Under the pieces are notes generated by a model. That model worked only from the letters and a program-made list of their open reading frames with translations, was not told the origin of the DNA and made no database searches. Below, one piece after another: positions 46,590 to 55,246 of a DNA stretch of 64,000 nucleotides. The stretch is from Sphingomonas sp. S2-65. GTDB lineage: Bacteria; Pseudomonadota; Alphaproteobacteria; Sphingomonadales; Sphingomonadaceae. Both the position numbers and the translations under genes were made by a program. How positions within the stretch are numbered: the stretch's first letter is position 1; each line of letters opens with the position of its first letter. The stretch spans positions 1,755,001 to 1,819,000 of the forward strand of contig NZ_CP090953.1 in NCBI RefSeq assembly GCF_021513175.1. The letters run 5' to 3'.

Positions 46590-47069
46590 TCAGTCTTCCT
46601 GATCGTCAGCAGCGACCATCGCAGCAGCACCGCCAGCGGGCGCCGCTTCGCGAACAATCGAACCGCTGACACGGCCAGTGATCGTCGCCGTGAGGCGATC
46701 GTTCAGCGGCGCAGTGGGATTAAAGCCGCGGATCAGGTTGCTGAAGGCCCAGACGGCGCCATTGGGCCATTCGACCTCGAACGGCACGGGGCGCTTGCCA
46801 GCCTTGGCCTCCATGATCAGATCTTCCGTCGGCCCACCCGGGATGTAGTTGAGACCGAAGGTGCATTCACCGGGATCGGTCATGCCGCCGATGAATTCCT
46901 TGTACCCATCGGGCGAACGGAAGTGAGACACTTCGATCTCGTCATCCATCTGCTCGGGCGGCGTGAACTCGAACACTTCACCAATCTCTGTGAAGTCCGT
47001 TGCCGCTGGGGTGGCCTTCATCCGCAAGATGAGGCCGAGGCCGGAAATTGCTTCGCTGTTGCCAGCCAT
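46590..47069 (-). CDS. Major tail (tube) protein
   Basis: This 159-residue protein starts MAGNSEAISGLGLILRMKAT after an AAGGAG site. FTEIGEVFEFTPPEQMDDEI and VSHFRSPDGYKEFIGGMTDP are typical of the tail-tube family of lambda-like and HK97-like siphoviruses; LIMEAKAGKRPVPFEVEWPN completes the beta-barrel core. The longer frame to 47270 overlaps the tail terminator and is not real. Many hundred copies would form the tube. Confidence 0.88.
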   Translation of the reverse strand: MAGNSEAISGLGLILRMKATPAATDFTEIGEVFEFTPPEQMDDEIEVSHFRSPDGYKEFIGGMTDPGECTFGLNYIPGGPTEDLIMEAKAGKRPVPFEVEWPNGAVWAFSNLIRGFNPTAPLNDRLTATITGRVSGSIVREAAPAGGAAAMVAADDQED

Positions 47070-47085
47070 GGTCGTCTCCTTGGTG

Positions 47086-47457
47086 TTAAGCTCGATGCAG
47101 GATGCGAATGTCGAGCGAGGTGCGATGAAGGACCTGATCGGCCCCATCGGTGTCTTCATCGTCGCGCTCGCCGACGATGAAGCTTCCTTGGAAGGTCGGG
47201 CGCGCGAGAGAGGCCGCGCCAGCTTCGACCTGCCGCGCCACCAGCTTCGCTTCGCCGAAGTCGCGCCCAAAGCAGTCGGCCTGGACGATGTACGGCGTCA
47301 GGCCGTCGCGACCGGAGAACGTGTAGAACGGCGACTTGCCGGCGACCTGCAGCCGCACCGCCGGCACGCCGTTGCGCAGCCCCCAGTCGACGCGATCGCC
47401 GACGATCGCCGCCAACCCGGTCCAGGCCAGCAGCGCCGCGCGAAAATCTTCTTCCAT
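47086..47457 (-). CDS. Tail terminator-like protein (DUF3168)
   Basis: The 123 residues start MEEDFRAALLAWTGLAAIVG and continue DRVDWGLRNGVPAVRLQVAG and YTFSGRDGLTPYIVQADCFG. This is the DUF3168 pattern (lambda U/HK97 gp11-like), which caps the tail tube. Its place between gp10-like and tube genes supports this. Confidence 0.83.
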   Translation of the reverse strand: MEEDFRAALLAWTGLAAIVGDRVDWGLRNGVPAVRLQVAGKSPFYTFSGRDGLTPYIVQADCFGRDFGEAKLVARQVEAGAASLARPTFQGSFIVGERDDEDTDGADQVLHRTSLDIRILHRA

Positions 47458-47459
47458 GA

Positions 47460-47873
47460 TCAGCCTTTCGTGAGGCTCCGCAGCAGGCGAGCGGCGCCAG
47501 TGCGAAGACGCTGCTGCACCTCGCCTAGCTGCCCCATCCAGGCAGGCCGCATGTACGGGTGCCCGACCTCGCGGACGGTGCCGAACTCTTCAGTGATCGC
47601 CCGAGTCATTGACCCCGGCCCGACATAGACTTCTACCGTGCCGGGCTCAGGCGTATTCTGCGCCGCCTGCGCAGGGCTCAGATGATCCCCGACGCCGATC
47701 GAAGCAGCCAGCACTCCGGTGCGCTTCCGCACCAACCCACGCGCAGCATCCGCCACCGGCTCCAGCGCCTCGAACCCGAGGGCGCGAAGCGCGTCTTCGT
47801 CTGTCATGCCGTGAAGCCGCTCCAGTGAAGCGTCCATTTCGTCGGCGCCTTCGAGCCGGATGCCGGTCTTCAC
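47460..47873 (-). CDS. HK97 gp10-like tail completion protein
   Basis: The 137 residues have GADEMDASLERLHGMTDEDA, then GLVRKRTGVLAASIGVGDHL and ITEEFGTVREVGHPYMRPAW. The motif EFGT followed by HPYMRPA is the hallmark of the HK97 gp10 family, which joins the head and tail. The ATG overlaps the previous stop by 4 bases. Confidence 0.92.
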   Translation of the reverse strand: MKTGIRLEGADEMDASLERLHGMTDEDALRALGFEALEPVADAARGLVRKRTGVLAASIGVGDHLSPAQAAQNTPEPGTVEVYVGPGSMTRAITEEFGTVREVGHPYMRPAWMGQLGEVQQRLRTGAARLLRSLTKG

Positions 47874-48211
47874 CGCTGTGGCAGCAGCGCGGTGGCGCTG
47901 ATCTCGATGCCGACGCGGCGGCCCCGTGCTTCTTTGGTGCTTACCACCTGATAGCGGCGCCCCTCACACTCGAGGAAGTCCCGCCCGTCGACCGTCTCCG
48001 TCAAGTCGTCGTGGCGGACGAGAAAGCGAGCCGTGATCGACTGCTCTTGGGCGGCAGCGGCGATGCGCTCGCCATCGCTAACATCGGTCTTCTTCGCCCA
48101 GCGCCCACCAATCGGCTCGACCGCACCCACCTTTTTGCTGAAGCCGGTGTCCTCCACCGCGCCTCGTAGGATGGTGATGCGGCGATCCAGCTCGCGGCTG
48201 TTGATCGGCAT
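47870..48211 (-). CDS. Head closure / head-tail adaptor protein
   Basis: The 113 residues start MPINSRELDRRITILRGAVE, then WAKKTDVSDGERIAAAAQEQ and FLVRHDDLTETVDGRDFLEC. The opening L-D-R-R-I-T and the core of R-x-Y-x-V (GRRYQVVSTKE) are typical of the SPP1 gp16/head-tail joining family. It seals the portal after packaging. Confidence 0.88.
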   Translation of the reverse strand: MPINSRELDRRITILRGAVEDTGFSKKVGAVEPIGGRWAKKTDVSDGERIAAAAQEQSITARFLVRHDDLTETVDGRDFLECEGRRYQVVSTKEARGRRVGIEISATALLPQR

Positions 48212-48753
48212 CAGCCTGCCACCGGCACGCGATCGATGTCGCAGAGCATCATAAAGCTTTTCGGCACCTCATCCAGGTTCCCGCCGTCATAGAGGTGCTG
48301 GATCAGCAAGAGCGCAGCGGTGCGCAGGGTCGGCGCGCCGACGGCTAAGTCAACATAGCCGGCGACGAACTCGATCTTGACCACACCCGCGCCCCGCGAG
48401 GTCGTTGGCCACCAGCCCGAAACTGCCGGAGCGAGGCGATCATCAATCAGGCGCCAAAGCCCTGCGGCATCGCGAGGGCCGCCCAACTGGTCGACATAGG
48501 TCACGCGGGTGACTTCGCTGACAGGCTCGCGCGGAAGTGTGATCACGCCATCCCCGAAGGCGTCGAGGGTAGCGACCCATGCGCGGCGCTGGAGAGAGAC
48601 CCGGCTTCTTTTCTCCACGAACTGGAGGGCGGTGAGGCGGAGCGCTTCCGCCGTCGCGTCCAGGCTGTCGAGCTTGAGTTGCTGGAGAACAAGCGCGTCG
48701 GGCAGCGCCGTTGCGGCGTCGAGCGGGGCGGCCGCTCGGATAGTCATACCCAC
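48211..48753 (-). CDS. Head-tail connector (gp6-like)
   Basis: The 180 residues contain AEALRLTALQFVEKRSRVSL, RRAWVATLDAFGDGVITLPR and VTRVTYVDQLGGPRDAAGLW, ending LIQHLYDGGNLDEVPKSFMM. This is the pattern of the phage gp6-like/phiE125 gp8 connector family that binds the portal ring. ATG 48753 begins MGMTIRAAAPL. Its stop shares a base with the start of the adaptor. Confidence 0.87.
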   Translation of the reverse strand: MGMTIRAAAPLDAATALPDALVLQQLKLDSLDATAEALRLTALQFVEKRSRVSLQRRAWVATLDAFGDGVITLPREPVSEVTRVTYVDQLGGPRDAAGLWRLIDDRLAPAVSGWWPTTSRGAGVVKIEFVAGYVDLAVGAPTLRTAALLLIQHLYDGGNLDEVPKSFMMLCDIDRVPVAG

Positions 48754-48766
48754 GACCGCCCCTCCC

Positions 48767-49432
48767 TTACTTGCCGCGACCGGGCTTCGCAGGCGCAGGG
48801 GTGTCGCCCTGCTGCTGCTCGATCACAGGCTTAGTTGTTTCGGCAAGCTGCGCTTCCAACTCGCCCGCGCGCGTCTGCTCTGCGGCGAGCGCACTCTCGG
48901 CCTCGGAGCGACCAGCATCGGCTGCCGCGAGTTCGGTCTTCACGCGCGCCAGCTCGTCACGCGTGTCAGCGTGCCGGGCTTTCTCCGCGTCGAGGTCCGC
49001 AATTAGCGCGTCCCTTGCCGTGACGTGAGTTTCATCCATCTCACGCAGCAGCACAGCGCTGTTCGCCAGTTCGGCGGTGAGGCGCTCGATCTCGGCACCG
49101 GCAGATGCCGTCTGCTGATCGCCACCGACCAGCACGGCATTCCCCGGTCCCGAGGTCGCCCGCTGGGGAGCGTCCAGGCCGAGCGCCAGCTCGCCGGCAC
49201 GACCACCGAGACCGAACCGACGGTCGCCGGGGGTGACCACCTGGGCAACCACCGTCTCCGTCACAATCGGGCGATGATCCTGGTCGACCAGGCCGTCTGC
49301 CGTGACATAGGCCGCAACGCCCAGGCGAACGAAGTACAGCTCGCTGTCTTCCGAGCGGTCAACTCGCTGCTTGGCTTCGAAGGTTTCCTTCGGAACGGCC
49401 GTCGTTTCGTAGCTCTGTAGGAACTCGATCAT
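48767..49432 (-). CDS. Phage protein with C-terminal coiled coil
   Basis: A 221-residue protein. The N-terminal 90 residues (MIEFLQSYETTAVPKETFEA, AAYVTADGLVDQDHRPIVTE) form a small beta-rich unit. The second half is a coiled coil (AEIERLTAELANSAVLLREM, AALA-type heptads such as RVKTELAAADAGRSEAESAL). GGAGG before ATG 49432 marks the start. It lies between the capsid and connector genes; a head-associated role is likely. The family is not recognised. Confidence 0.7.
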   Translation of the reverse strand: MIEFLQSYETTAVPKETFEAKQRVDRSEDSELYFVRLGVAAYVTADGLVDQDHRPIVTETVVAQVVTPGDRRFGLGGRAGELALGLDAPQRATSGPGNAVLVGGDQQTASAGAEIERLTAELANSAVLLREMDETHVTARDALIADLDAEKARHADTRDELARVKTELAAADAGRSEAESALAAEQTRAGELEAQLAETTKPVIEQQQGDTPAPAKPGRGK

Positions 49433-49442
49433 GGCAACCTCC

Positions 49443-49892
49443 TCAGCGGATCGTCTGAGCGACGGTGGTGGACTGGTTGGCGCCGGCAGCACCGTACCGC
49501 GGATCGAAGCCGATCAGCATGGCCGACAGCAGGCTCGCCGCGCCGCCGACGGTCACCGACAGGCGGACGAACTTGAAGCCGCCGTTCTTGTCGAGGTCTT
49601 CGGGGCGAACGTTGATGGCGATCTGCTTGCTATCGCCGGTCGCTTTCACGACCTGCCCGATCGCTGAGCCTGCCACGACCTTGGCGCCAGCGCCGGCTTC
49701 GTCTGTGGCTTGCTCGACCACGGCGTCGACGGTGGCGCCGGCACCAAGCACGCCGGTCGATAGGATGGCGAGGATGGCGAAAAACTTGCGGGCGTCGACC
49801 CATCCGGTGGACACCGTGCCAGGTGCCACCTGGGCAGGATTGATGACCGCTGCGATGCCCGCGCGGTCGGACGGGTTCAGATTACCGAACAT
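49443..49892 (-). CDS. Hypothetical protein next to the capsid gene
   Basis: A 149-residue protein starting MFGNLNPSDRAGIAAVINPA, with FAILAILSTGVLGAGATVDA and QIAINVRPEDLDKNGGFKFV, ending DPRYGAAGANQSTTVAQTIR. By place and by beta-rich pattern it could be a decoration (cement) protein. No family is recognised. Two hairpins separate it from the capsid gene. Confidence 0.65.
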   Translation of the reverse strand: MFGNLNPSDRAGIAAVINPAQVAPGTVSTGWVDARKFFAILAILSTGVLGAGATVDAVVEQATDEAGAGAKVVAGSAIGQVVKATGDSKQIAINVRPEDLDKNGGFKFVRLSVTVGGAASLLSAMLIGFDPRYGAAGANQSTTVAQTIR

Positions 49893-49909
49893 TGGATGAT
49901 CCTTCTGCT

Positions 49910-49948
49910 CCGATCGCAGACGTGCGATCGGCCCGCGCGGGGCGCGGG
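49910..49948. other. Two adjacent hairpins after the capsid gene
   Basis: CCGATCGCA (49910-49918) pairs with TGCGATCGG (49923-49931) around four bases. CCCGCGC (49932-49938) pairs with GCGCGGG (49942-49948) around three. They lie between the capsid stop and the next start on the minus strand. No T run follows, so they may stabilise the capsid mRNA instead of ending it. Confidence 0.6.
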
Positions 49949-49962
49949 TCCGAGGCTAGGCT

Positions 49963-51264
49963 TCAGGCGCGCTCAGCGAGTGCGACGAAGTGGGACTTGG
50001 TCGTGGTGCCATTGGCGGGCACGACCGGCTTCGACAGGACAGGCTGGCCGCCGATCCGGAACACCCAGCGGAAGGCGCGGATGTTGTAGTCGAAGTAGAG
50101 GTGGATCGAGTCGGCGAAGCTAACGCCGTTCTGCTTCCGGAACGCCTCATAGCCGTTCGGATTGACGAACTGCATGTCGCCGGCCTGGCCGATCGAGCGG
50201 GAATGCTCGTTAAAGATTACGGGGCGGCCGAGCAGCGTGCCACCCGGTGAGGCCTGATAGTTCGGATACCAGAGCGGCACGCCCGCATCGGTCTTGATCT
50301 CCATCAGCGAGGGCAGCACGTCGCTGTTGAGCAACCAGCTGGCCTGCGTCGGCATGATCATGCGGGCGAACATCTTGGCGATATTCTGCCGCACGATCGA
50401 CGCTGCAGCCTGGCCGGCTTCCTTCTGCACCATGATGGTCGCGCCAGAGTTGAGCCAGCCCAGCGGCTTTTCGATGCCGTCACCGTACATGAAGGCGTCG
50501 GCGGCCTTCCAGCGGATCGCCGCTGCGGCATGGGTAGTGAGCAGGGTGGAAACGCGCGGCGCATCCTCCAGCAGCTCTTCGGTCGCGAGGACGAAGGCGT
50601 ATAGTTCACCGAGCTTGGTCTCGCGCGGCGTCAGCTCCATGCGGCTCGGCTGCATCTGCTCGCCTTCCGAGCGCCATGCGGCACGGATACCGCTCGATCC
50701 CCAAGGCGTCGTCTCGTCACCCAGGCCGATCACGCGGTTCGACGAAGTCGGGTCGGGCGAGATCAGATCCATGATCGGATCGTTGCCGTCGTCGAAGACG
50801 AGATTGACGATCTGCTGCCGGAACTCGGCAGGCACCAGGTAGCTGCCGGCCGCGTCGCCCTGCTCCATATGCACGTTGGCGGGGGCGGCGAGGCGGTCAT
50901 CACGGCGGAAGTTCTGGCCGGCCTGCGGGTTGGCAAAGCGAACGGCGGCGGCGAACTCGGCCAAGTTGGCGAACCCGCCGTTGTCGAGAGGCGGACGGGC
51001 TTGCGCCGGCACGGTCGCGGCAGGCGGACCAGTCGCAGGCGGGGGCGAGGTCGGATCGGCGCCGATAGCGGATGCGGCGGCCATTGCCGTTTCCGCCCGC
51101 TGGATCGACGCGGTAAGGCGCGCAAGAGTGGCGGCATCCGCCTGATCGGCGGCCTCTTCCTCGGCAGTGAGGTCGCGGTTTTCGGTGATGGCCGTGTTGA
51201 GGCGATCCTGCTGTCGCTTTGCGACCGCACGCGCCTCCGTCTTCAACACTGCGATATTGATCAT
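49963..51264 (-). CDS. HK97-type major capsid protein
   Basis: A 433-residue capsid precursor. Residues 1 to about 95 are a helical, charged delta domain (LTAEEEAADQADAATLARLT) and a Pro/Ala linker, which the prohead protease should remove. The fold part has GSYLVPAEFRQQIVNLVFDD, TPWGSSGIRAAWRSEGEQM, KLGELYAFVLATEELLEDAP, EKPLGWLNSGATIMVQKEAG, and TLLGRPVIFNEHSRSIGQAG, all usual HK97-fold positions. Its mRNA probably has special control, since a terminator precedes its neighbour and hairpins follow it. Confidence 0.95.
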   Translation of the reverse strand: MINIAVLKTEARAVAKRQQDRLNTAITENRDLTAEEEAADQADAATLARLTASIQRAETAMAAASAIGADPTSPPPATGPPAATVPAQARPPLDNGGFANLAEFAAAVRFANPQAGQNFRRDDRLAAPANVHMEQGDAAGSYLVPAEFRQQIVNLVFDDGNDPIMDLISPDPTSSNRVIGLGDETTPWGSSGIRAAWRSEGEQMQPSRMELTPRETKLGELYAFVLATEELLEDAPRVSTLLTTHAAAAIRWKAADAFMYGDGIEKPLGWLNSGATIMVQKEAGQAAASIVRQNIAKMFARMIMPTQASWLLNSDVLPSLMEIKTDAGVPLWYPNYQASPGGTLLGRPVIFNEHSRSIGQAGDMQFVNPNGYEAFRKQNGVSFADSIHLYFDYNIRAFRWVFRIGGQPVLSKPVVPANGTTTKSHFVALAERA

Positions 51265-51296
51265 GATCGCATTTCCTTTCGGGCGCGTGGCCCATG

Positions 51297-51320
51297 AAAA
51301 AAGGCGGCCGAAGCCGCCTT
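51297..51320 (-). terminator. Intrinsic terminator between capsid and protease genes
   Basis: On the minus strand AAGGCGG, loop CTTCGG, and CCGCCTT are followed by TTTT (51320 down to 51297). It lies 26 bases after... the direction of reading is from the protease gene (stop at 51346) toward the capsid gene (start at 51264), so it would reduce transcription into the capsid gene unless a promoter or antitermination acts there. Confidence 0.8.
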
Positions 51321-51345
51321 GTCCGCCGGGAATGGCGAAACCTGA

Positions 51346-52224
51346 TTAGATGGAGAGAGCGCTCTCCACCGCCGCTGCCTGCCGTCGCATCAGCGACAGC
51401 CGGGCGCGGCTATTGTTGTACTGAGCCACGACCTCGCGCAGCGTGCTGATCCCGTCGATCGCGCCGTTCGCAAGGGCTTGGCGGGAAGAGAAGGTCTTGC
51501 CCGTGCCATGGATGCCGGCGACATCGCCGGGCTTGATCCCGCGCCCGCGCGCGATGGCCGCCGCGAACTGCACATTGGCATCATCGACACCGGCCTGGAT
51601 CTCCGCCCGATCTTCATCCGAGAGCGGAGCGTAGGGATGGCCAGCGATCTTGTCGGGCGAGGAAGCGATCAGCGTAGTCTTCATGCCGATCTTGCTCTCG
51701 AACCCCGACATATCGGTGTGACCCGAGCGAACGCCGACCGAGCCGACCTCGCCACTGGTTGTGCAGTGGAAGGCGCTGCACTGAGTTGCGAGCCAGTAGG
51801 CCGCCGAGAAGCAATAGGGATCAGCGACCGCGACAACCGGCTTAGCTTGCCGGGCTTCGAAGATCGCGTCTCCGGCTTCGGCGCAGCCCCAGACGTAGCC
51901 GCCTGGGCTGCGGATCGCCAGGATGATCGCGCCAACCTTGGCGTCGGCGGCGAAATCCCTGATCCTGTCGGCGATCGTGTCATAGTAGGTTGAGCCGTAC
52001 AGGCCGCGAGGTGCAAGCGTCCCGGTGATGGGCATGATCACCGTCGCACCTTCCCGGATCGGATCGGCTTGCTTTGCCTGCTGCGGCTGTCCGCCACTCA
52101 TGGCCGTGGCGAGATGGCGCAGACTTTCCGGCATCATCGCCTCGATCGACCCACTTTTCAGCATCGCGTCGAGGAAGGCAGGGTGCATCGCCCACAGGGC
52201 GGATGCCACAAGAGCGCGCTCCAT
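51346..52224 (-). CDS. S49-family prohead protease
   Basis: The 292 residues match the SppA/ClpP-like S49 peptidases of phage heads. They include AIILAIRSPGGYVWGCAEAG, PVVAVADPYCFSAAYWLATQ with the candidate Ser nucleophile (CFSAAYW), and SGEVGSVGVRSGHTDMSGFE. The N-terminal WAMHPAFLDAMLKSG and IMPITGTLAPRG are also usual. It should cut the delta domain from the capsid protein. It ends one base before... the portal stop lies just upstream, so portal and protease are co-transcribed. Confidence 0.92.
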   Translation of the reverse strand: MERALVASALWAMHPAFLDAMLKSGSIEAMMPESLRHLATAMSGGQPQQAKQADPIREGATVIMPITGTLAPRGLYGSTYYDTIADRIRDFAADAKVGAIILAIRSPGGYVWGCAEAGDAIFEARQAKPVVAVADPYCFSAAYWLATQCSAFHCTTSGEVGSVGVRSGHTDMSGFESKIGMKTTLIASSPDKIAGHPYAPLSDEDRAEIQAGVDDANVQFAAAIARGRGIKPGDVAGIHGTGKTFSSRQALANGAIDGISTLREVVAQYNNSRARLSLMRRQAAAVESALSI

Positions 52225-52225
52225 C

Positions 52226-53485
52226 TTAGTTCACCTTGTCTTGGGGCGCCGTCTCACCGCCCGTGGCGGTGTCAGCGGCACGGTTGCTGTTGAGCTCACA
52301 CCGAGGATCATCAGCCCAAGGTTCGTTGATTTTGGGCTGATTGAACCACCCAGTTCGGATGTCGTTGACGCTCAGGATCGTGGACGTGCGCGCCAGCACG
52401 GCGTTCCGCCACTGAGTTGCGGCATCGCCGCGTAGCATGCTGTCCAGGTTGAACTTGGCTCGGATACCTTCAGCGCGGATGTCAGGCGGAAGCATCCGCA
52501 CGGTGATTGCCTGCTCGATCCGGCGCGTCAGAGGACGAACGGCCCAGTTCACGAAGCTCCGGGTATCCTGTTCGTTGTTCCCGGCGTTTCCGCCATCGTC
52601 CGACACCATCGAGCGCGGAATGCGCCAGTAGCGCGCCAGCTCCAGCGTGCGCTGCTTGAACAGGTCGACAAGCTCGGCGTCCTTGTTCGTGGACGAGATA
52701 GCCTCGTACTTCACGCCCTGCTCGAACACGGGCGTGCCGCCCTTCTTCCAAGCGGCCACACCTTCCTTCAGGCGCGAGTGAGATTCGTCCGTCAGCTTCT
52801 GCTCGGTCGACACGATCCCAGAGGGGCGGCGATCATTCCGGAAATAGGCGCGGGCGCCGACCTCCAGCGCCAGCTGGAAGTCGATGGCACCCTTGGCCTG
52901 CTTCCACGGAGTCATCGGCCGCAGGGTGCCATCCGATAGCGTGGTGAACCAGAACAGCTGTTGAGGCAGCAGCCGACGCGTACCTTGCTCGGACTGGTAG
53001 ATCAGCGACATGCTCCGCTCGCCCCATTCCGAGGTTACGCGGAGCGGGTTGAGCGGCCAGATCTCGACATTGTCGAAGCCGACGGTCGGCTCTGCGAAGG
53101 CCTCGCCACGCAGCACCGCGGTGAACGCCATGGCCGCCCAGAACTCGGCCCCCGTCTGCAACGGGTTCGGCTCGTAGGCGAGCACGTTGGCCAGCGGGAA
53201 GTCGTTGCGCGGGCCGCGATCATCCTTGAACTCAAGGCCGAGGCTGCCAACCGCCTCCGCGATGATCGACACGCAGAAGAACACGGCCGCCACGCGTGCC
53301 GCCGTCTCAGGCGTGTTCGCCTCCATCGGCAGCTGCGACATCGCGGCCCAGACTTCGTCGCCGAAGAAGCGTCCGTCCGTGACGTTGGACGGCGAGGGGC
53401 GGCTCATAGTCGAGCCAGCAGGCACGAAGCCTTCGGCGCTGTAAAACCCGCGACGGGCGCGGACGTAATCGTCAGGACCCATCAC
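52226..53485 (-). CDS. HK97-type portal protein
   Basis: A 419-residue portal. It has FFCVSIIAEAVGSLGLEFKD, NPLQTGAEFWAAMAFTAVLR, GEAFAEPTVGFDNVEIWPLN, and RIPRSMVSDDGGNAGNNEQD followed by RSFVNWAVRPLTRRIEQAIT, all standard positions of the HK97 portal family. Twelve copies would form the ring for DNA entry and exit. The ATG overlaps the terminase stop by 4 bases. Confidence 0.95.
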   Translation of the reverse strand: MMGPDDYVRARRGFYSAEGFVPAGSTMSRPSPSNVTDGRFFGDEVWAAMSQLPMEANTPETAARVAAVFFCVSIIAEAVGSLGLEFKDDRGPRNDFPLANVLAYEPNPLQTGAEFWAAMAFTAVLRGEAFAEPTVGFDNVEIWPLNPLRVTSEWGERSMSLIYQSEQGTRRLLPQQLFWFTTLSDGTLRPMTPWKQAKGAIDFQLALEVGARAYFRNDRRPSGIVSTEQKLTDESHSRLKEGVAAWKKGGTPVFEQGVKYEAISSTNKDAELVDLFKQRTLELARYWRIPRSMVSDDGGNAGNNEQDTRSFVNWAVRPLTRRIEQAITVRMLPPDIRAEGIRAKFNLDSMLRGDAATQWRNAVLARTSTILSVNDIRTGWFNQPKINEPWADDPRCELNSNRAADTATGGETAPQDKVN

Positions 53486-55245
53486 AGCACCACCATTCCG
53501 CGTTCCTCATAGACGAAGCCGCCTGCGGCCTCGGGACTTTCCGTCATCAGCATGACGGCGTTCAGCATGGCCGCGAACGGATCGATCTTCGCGCTAGGCG
53601 ATCTCTTCACGATTGCGACGGCGCTGGTGCCCCGCGGCTCCATCTTCGCGTTGCCGACGCACCACTGCATCAGCTTCGTGCCCGCGTGCCGCATAGTGCG
53701 GGCAGCCAACTTGCGGGCCGACCCCTTGATTGCCGCGCTGAGCTTGTAACCCTGGGAGATGGACCGCAGCTGATCCTCACCAAACCCGCGCTCCGCGAGT
53801 TCGTCCACGATGCTTGAGACGCCGACCGGGTCCAGCCCGATGGCACCTTCATCGGGGAACAGGCCAGCGTCCTGCACCTTCGTCAGAATGTCGGCGACAC
53901 CGCGAACGTCTTCCGTCAACTCCTGATCGTCGTCAGCATCGAGATCGACGGCAGCAACTTCCGGCATTTCGCACCGGATCAACGATCTCTCTTCGATCAG
54001 CTCGTCCAGCGTCGTGGCGATGTCGGCCCGTCGCTTCCACACAATCGACCATGCCCAGGCTTGGGACCAGACTAGCCACCGCTTCGAACCCTTCTCTCGA
54101 CCGATCAGGCAGAGGCCTAGAAGATCGTCCAGGCCGCCCCCGTCGATCCCGGCAACGATCACTTCCGAACGCCGGATTAGATCCTCGACAGTCTTCAAGG
54201 ACGGGTCGGCGGCAGCGTCCCAGAACTCAGCGCCAGTCCACCGATCGCGCGACAGCCGCGTGCCGATCTCGACGTTAAGATACTTCGCCAGGACGATCTG
54301 CTCGGACGTGTCGCCGTCCTCGCCACGCCCTTCCTTCACCTGCCTAAGCTTGCGTTGGATGAAGGACACGGATTGCGACCGCCCCATGTTGGGGTTGGTC
54401 ACGTAGAAGTTGGCCGGGTCGAGATATGCCTCGTCCTCGCGCATCTGCTCGGGCCATTCGTACAGCATGCCGAAGCTGCGCGGATCGTCGATCGTGCCGT
54501 CTCGCACGCCGCGAAAATAGTCGAGCTTGTCCTTGAACACGCCCCGTGGCGGTTCGTCGCTGTGCGTCGTCAGGTAGATGACGAAGCCTTCCGGCCGTGA
54601 GGCCAGACCGCCTGTCGCCTCTTCCAGCATGCCCTCGGCATTCGCCTTCTTTCCGAACAGCCACAGTTCGTCGACAAGGACGAACCCGGCCTTGCTGCCA
54701 CCGACAGTGCCGGTATCTGCCGCGATCACCTGCAACTCGGCGCCGGTCTTGCGATGCCTGATCAGACGCTGATTATCGATCACGTGCAGGATCACGCGAA
54801 GCGTCGGATCAGCGCGCACCATTGCGGCGGCAGGTCCGAAGCTGTTCCCGGCCACCTTCTGCGTCGGCGCCAAGATGCTGAGTGATGCGCCATGCCGCCA
54901 GTTGCGGATCAGCGCCGTCAGCATGATGCCAGCTGCTATGGTCGACTTGCCGTTCTTCTTACTGATGAGGAGGAGGAACTCCTCAATTAGCCGATGCCCG
55001 CAATTCGCATCATACGCCCCGAAGATCGCCTCAACGAGATCGAACACGAATGGCTCGCAGGCTTCGCCGAACGTCGGCTGACCAGCAACGTCCACCATGC
55101 GAAGCGACTTGAACACGTCGAGCGCTGCGGCTGCTTCGTTGGGGAACAGCGGAGCAAACGGCACCAGCGAGCGCCGCTCAACGATCCGTTTCTCCCAGTC
55201 TGGACACGCCGTGGTCCAGACTGGCTGTGCGATCGGCAACCCCAT
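53482..55245 (-). CDS. terL: Terminase large subunit
   Basis: The 587-residue packaging motor. The Walker A motif is SKKNGKST at 95-102, the Walker B region AGFVLVDELWLFG near 183-195, and the coupling motif follows in VIYLTTHSDE. The C-terminal nuclease starts with VIVAGIDGGGLDDLLGLCLI, which has the first acidic pair. The Walker A wording SKKNGKST is typical of the HK97-like TerL group. It cuts concatemers and pumps DNA into the prohead. It lies between TerS and portal. Confidence 0.95.
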   Translation of the reverse strand: MGLPIAQPVWTTACPDWEKRIVERRSLVPFAPLFPNEAAAALDVFKSLRMVDVAGQPTFGEACEPFVFDLVEAIFGAYDANCGHRLIEEFLLLISKKNGKSTIAAGIMLTALIRNWRHGASLSILAPTQKVAGNSFGPAAAMVRADPTLRVILHVIDNQRLIRHRKTGAELQVIAADTGTVGGSKAGFVLVDELWLFGKKANAEGMLEEATGGLASRPEGFVIYLTTHSDEPPRGVFKDKLDYFRGVRDGTIDDPRSFGMLYEWPEQMREDEAYLDPANFYVTNPNMGRSQSVSFIQRKLRQVKEGRGEDGDTSEQIVLAKYLNVEIGTRLSRDRWTGAEFWDAAADPSLKTVEDLIRRSEVIVAGIDGGGLDDLLGLCLIGREKGSKRWLVWSQAWAWSIVWKRRADIATTLDELIEERSLIRCEMPEVAAVDLDADDDQELTEDVRGVADILTKVQDAGLFPDEGAIGLDPVGVSSIVDELAERGFGEDQLRSISQGYKLSAAIKGSARKLAARTMRHAGTKLMQWCVGNAKMEPRGTSAVAIVKRSPSAKIDPFAAMLNAVMLMTESPEAAGGFVYEERGMVVL

Positions 55246-55246
55246 G

